Shown: positions 61,849-64,000 of the stretch, one piece after another
How the letters are laid out: the number at the start of each line of letters is the position of its first letter
Position numbering within the stretch: position 1 is the stretch's first letter
Origin: Streptomyces qinzhouensis
Lineage (GTDB): Bacteria > Actinomycetota > Actinomycetes > Streptomycetales > Streptomycetaceae
DNA length: 64,000 nucleotides
Reading direction: 5' to 3'
NCBI RefSeq assembly: GCF_007856155.1
Contig: NZ_CP042266.1
Coordinates: 310,001 to 374,000, forward strand
Made by a program: the position numbers and the translations under genes
The notes under the pieces: generated by a model
The model's database searches: none
What the model was told of the DNA's origin: nothing
The model's input: only the letters and a program-made list of their open reading frames with translations

Positions 61849-63084
61849 TCAGCTCTTGCGTTCGCGGCCCCGCAGCCAGCGGCGCGCGGCCTTCGGGGCG
61901 GGGAACCGGACGCGTTCCTCGCGGGTGGTGCGGTCCAGTTCCTCCATCAGCCGCCGGGAGCGGTGCTCGGGGTCCAGTTCGGCGAGGACCCGGTCGATCT
62001 CGGCGAGCAGCGCGCCGTGCAACTGCCAGTGGGCCGGCTGGTCCCGTACGCCCGCGAGGAGCAGTGCCGCGGCCCGCTCCCGGGCGGCGGCGGCCGCTTC
62101 GAGGCCGGTCGCCAGCTTCCGTTCGGCGGTGGCCGCGTTCTCGCTGACCTGCGCGGTGACCAGTTCGGCGAAGCCGACGAGGGCTTCGGCGATATGGCGG
62201 AGGAGTTGTTCGAGGGCCCGGGCGGTGTCCGGCGGGAAGAGTTCCTCGTTACGGCGCTCGCGCGCCAGATCGGTCATGGTGCGGGCCAGGACCCGCAGGA
62301 CGACGGCGCAGATCTCCAGGGTGTCCAGGCCGGTGCGGAGGACGACCCGGCTGAGCGGCCCTTCCTTCACCCTCGGGTTGAGCTTGAGGCTGTCCTCCGC
62401 CTGCCGCAGGGCGGCGTCGACGTCGGCGACGTCGTTGTCGAGCCGCCGGGCCTCCCGGAGCCGGGCCGCCGCGGTTTCCACGGAGGCCGGGGTGGTCAGC
62501 TCCGCCCCGATGCCGAGGAGGAGCGTCCGCATCCGCCGGGAGAGGTCGTCGATGGACTCGCCCGCCGTGGTCACCCACACCGGCGGGACGAAGACCACGT
62601 TGAACAGCAGCCCGACGACCGCGCCGATGAGGGTTTCCAGCACCCGGTCCCAGGCGGTGTCGGCCACTCGGGTGACGCCGAGGACGAGCATGGCGCTGAT
62701 GGCGACCTCGGGTACGAACTCGCTGACCCGGACCATGTGTCCGACGATCAGCGAGGCCAGGATGATCAGTCCCAGGCTCCACCAGCTGAGGCCCACGAGC
62801 AGGCTGAACCCGCTGGCGATCAGTACCCCGGCGATGACGGCGTTCACCCGCCGGATGCCGGTGGTGAGGGTGGAGTAGAGGGTGACCTGGACGACGAGCA
62901 GGGCGGTCAGCGGCGCGGTGAGCGGCGCGGGCTCGCTGCTGAGCCAGAGGGCGGCGACATAGGCGATGGTGGCGGCCGCGGTGGAGCGCAGCGCCTGGAC
63001 GACGACGGGATCGCGGTAGAGGGCGTGGACGGCGCCCATGAGGGCCGCCACCGGACCACGGGCCGGCCGGCGCCCCTCAGTCAC
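61849..63084 (-). CDS. FUSC-like aromatic acid exporter family protein
   Basis: The membrane protein has about six spans in residues 30-180 (VQALRSTAAATIAYVAALWLS; LTALLVVQVTLYSTLTTGIRRVNAVIAGVLIASG; WSLGLIILASLIVGHMVRVSEFVPEVAISAMLVLGV). A long cytoplasmic coiled-coil tail follows (ARLREARRLDNDVADVDAALRQAEDSLKL). It matches FUSC/ArAE-type permeases. The start is uncertain: GTG at 63084 (VTEGRRPARG) is assumed, and ATG at 63039 (MGAVHALYRD) is possible. It may export an aromatic compound. Confidence 0.75.
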   Translation of the reverse strand: MTEGRRPARGPVAALMGAVHALYRDPVVVQALRSTAAATIAYVAALWLSSEPAPLTAPLTALLVVQVTLYSTLTTGIRRVNAVIAGVLIASGFSLLVGLSWWSLGLIILASLIVGHMVRVSEFVPEVAISAMLVLGVTRVADTAWDRVLETLIGAVVGLLFNVVFVPPVWVTTAGESIDDLSRRMRTLLLGIGAELTTPASVETAAARLREARRLDNDVADVDAALRQAEDSLKLNPRVKEGPLSRVVLRTGLDTLEICAVVLRVLARTMTDLARERRNEELFPPDTARALEQLLRHIAEALVGFAELVTAQVSENAATAERKLATGLEAAAAARERAAALLLAGVRDQPAHWQLHGALLAEIDRVLAELDPEHRSRRLMEELDRTTREERVRFPAPKAARRWLRGRERKS

Positions 63085-63372
63085 GGCCCGGGCCGGGGCG
63101 GAAGCGTCGGCGCATGCTTCTGGGTCTGCCCGCTGGGCCCGCTCCCCGCACGGCACCACCGAGAATTGTGGGTGATTTGCCGATATTTCATAGGAAGCTA
63201 CGAAACTTGGGTGGGGCCGGGCATCCCGGGTGCCGGGAGCGGTCCGCGGGAGGAGAGTGGGACCGACCACGGCACCGCCCGCCCGTACGGGCTCCAGGGC
63301 CGGACCTCACCGGACCTCACCGGCGGATGAAGACCGGACCTCACCTGCGGATGAGGCGGGGAGGAGCAGGCA
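63085..63372. promoter_or_regulatory. Divergent intergenic region with AT-rich stretch
   Basis: The 288-bp region between the FUSC-like and PHP genes contains an AT-rich stretch at about 63163-63208 (TATTTCATAGGAAGC) that may hold promoters. No operator was recognised. Short direct repeats of CGGACCTCAC occur at 63301-63345. Confidence 0.4.
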
Positions 63373-64000
63373 ATGGACCCCGTAGCGGCGCTGGACCGGA
63401 TCGCGTTCCTGCTGGAGCGCTCCCGGGCGGAGACGTATCGCGTACGGGCGTTCCGTACCGCCGCCGCCCTGCTCGCCGCGATGCCCCCGGACGAACTGGC
63501 CGCCCGGACCCACGGCCGGCGCTCCCTGGAGTCGGTCAAGGGCATCGGCCCCAAGAGCGCGGCCGTGATCATGGAGGCCCTCGCCGGTGACGTACCCGAG
63601 TATCTGCGGCGGCTGGAGACCGAGGCGTCGGCGCCGCTCGCGGAAGGCGGTCAGGACTTGCGGGCCCTGCTGCGCGGCGACTGCCATCTGCACTCGGACT
63701 GGTCGGACGGCGGCAGCCCGATCGGGGACATGGGACGTACGGCGATCGCCCTCGGCCACGAGTGGGCGGTCCTCACCGACCACTCCCCCACGCTGACCGT
63801 GGCCCGGGGGCTGACCGCCGAACGGCTGCGCGAGCAGTTGGCGGTGGTGGCGGAGCTGAACGAGCGCTGGGCGCCGTTCAGGCTGCTGACCGGTATCGAG
63901 TGCGACATCCTTCCCGACGGCCGGCTCGACCAGGATCCCGGTCTGCTGGACGAACTGGACGTGGTCGTCGCCTCGGTCCACTCCGAGCTGCGGATGGACC
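63373..64000 (+). CDS. PHP-domain protein with helix-hairpin-helix, 3' end cut by window
   Basis: The gene starts at ATG 63373 and runs to the window edge. It has an N-terminal HhH-like region (MDPVAALDRIAFLLERSRAETYRVRAFRTAAALL...LESVKGIGPKSAAVIMEALAG) like family X polymerases. A PHP domain follows with metal motif CHLHSDWSDGG, VLTDHSP and GIECDI. Such proteins hydrolyse phosphate esters or nucleic-acid ends. The C-terminal part is outside the window. Confidence 0.85.
   Translation, partial: MDPVAALDRIAFLLERSRAETYRVRAFRTAAALLAAMPPDELAARTHGRRSLESVKGIGPKSAAVIMEALAGDVPEYLRRLETEASAPLAEGGQDLRALLRGDCHLHSDWSDGGSPIGDMGRTAIALGHEWAVLTDHSPTLTVARGLTAERLREQLAVVAELNERWAPFRLLTGIECDILPDGRLDQDPGLLDELDVVVASVHSELRMD

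Overview
The window is high-G+C actinobacterial DNA and almost certainly Streptomyces or a close relative. The evidence is G/C-ending codons, GTG starts, GTGA/ATGA gene overlaps, MmyB-type and TPR-type XRE regulators, DUF574-type methyltransferases, a PspAB-HtpX pair and a SpoIIE/GAF/PAS phosphatase. No rRNA or tRNA genes were recognised.

Layout. 1-24 kb is mixed accessory chromosome. It holds a partial MmyB-type regulator with a divergent metallo-beta-lactamase-fold hydrolase, and a Zur-boxed zinc importer of the AztABCD type in which aztD is present twice (B-D-C-D order, divergent aztA). It continues with an acyl-CoA dehydrogenase divergent from a 3-hydroxyisobutyryl-CoA hydrolase, a GlxA-type AraC regulator, a truncated GlcG/HbpS gene, an HD-SnoaL fusion, a regulator/MFS efflux pair and an internally deleted APH gene. 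It ends with a rifampin-phosphotransferase-like enzyme, a WD40 protein, a secreted protein and an AraC regulator. 24-29 kb is an actinobacterial regulatory cluster (Nudix, DUF574 methyltransferase, zinc-ribbon protein, XRE-TPR regulator).

29.3-40.5 kb is the most unusual part: a leftward, mostly overlapping run of 14 genes. It carries QueC, a two-domain QueD, QueE and FolE (the pathway from GTP to preQ0), a DUF6884-phosphoribosyltransferase fusion, a HAD protein, a PIG-L deacetylase, a WbqC-family protein and two glycosyltransferases. It also carries a SUMF1/C-type-lectin-fold protein, a reverse-transcriptase-like protein with an altered catalytic motif, a complete FEN-type 5'-3' exonuclease and a small unknown protein. 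A TPR-type XRE regulator is divergent from it. The que/folE/PRTase/HAD part resembles deazapurine nucleoside pathways such as toyocamycin; the nucleic-acid enzymes do not fit that picture.

42.5-50.6 kb is mobile DNA. A truncated resident gene is followed by a Tn554-like four-gene element (three large recombinase-type genes plus DUF6262, all joined by 4-nt overlaps). Next come a lower-G+C gene for six zinc-ribbon repeats plus a GIY-YIG-like domain, a 39-bp perfect palindrome just upstream of it, a transposase relic and a 162-bp MITE. 50.7-64 kb returns to chromosomal genes: PspAB/HtpX, PP2C phosphatase, a giant secreted phosphodiester glycosidase-phosphoesterase, esterase, VOC protein, FUSC-like exporter and a PHP protein.

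Four small type I-E-like CRISPR arrays (about 16.1, 29.2, 50.9 and 58.9 kb) lie on the same strand with related leaders on their right side; no cas gene is present in the window.
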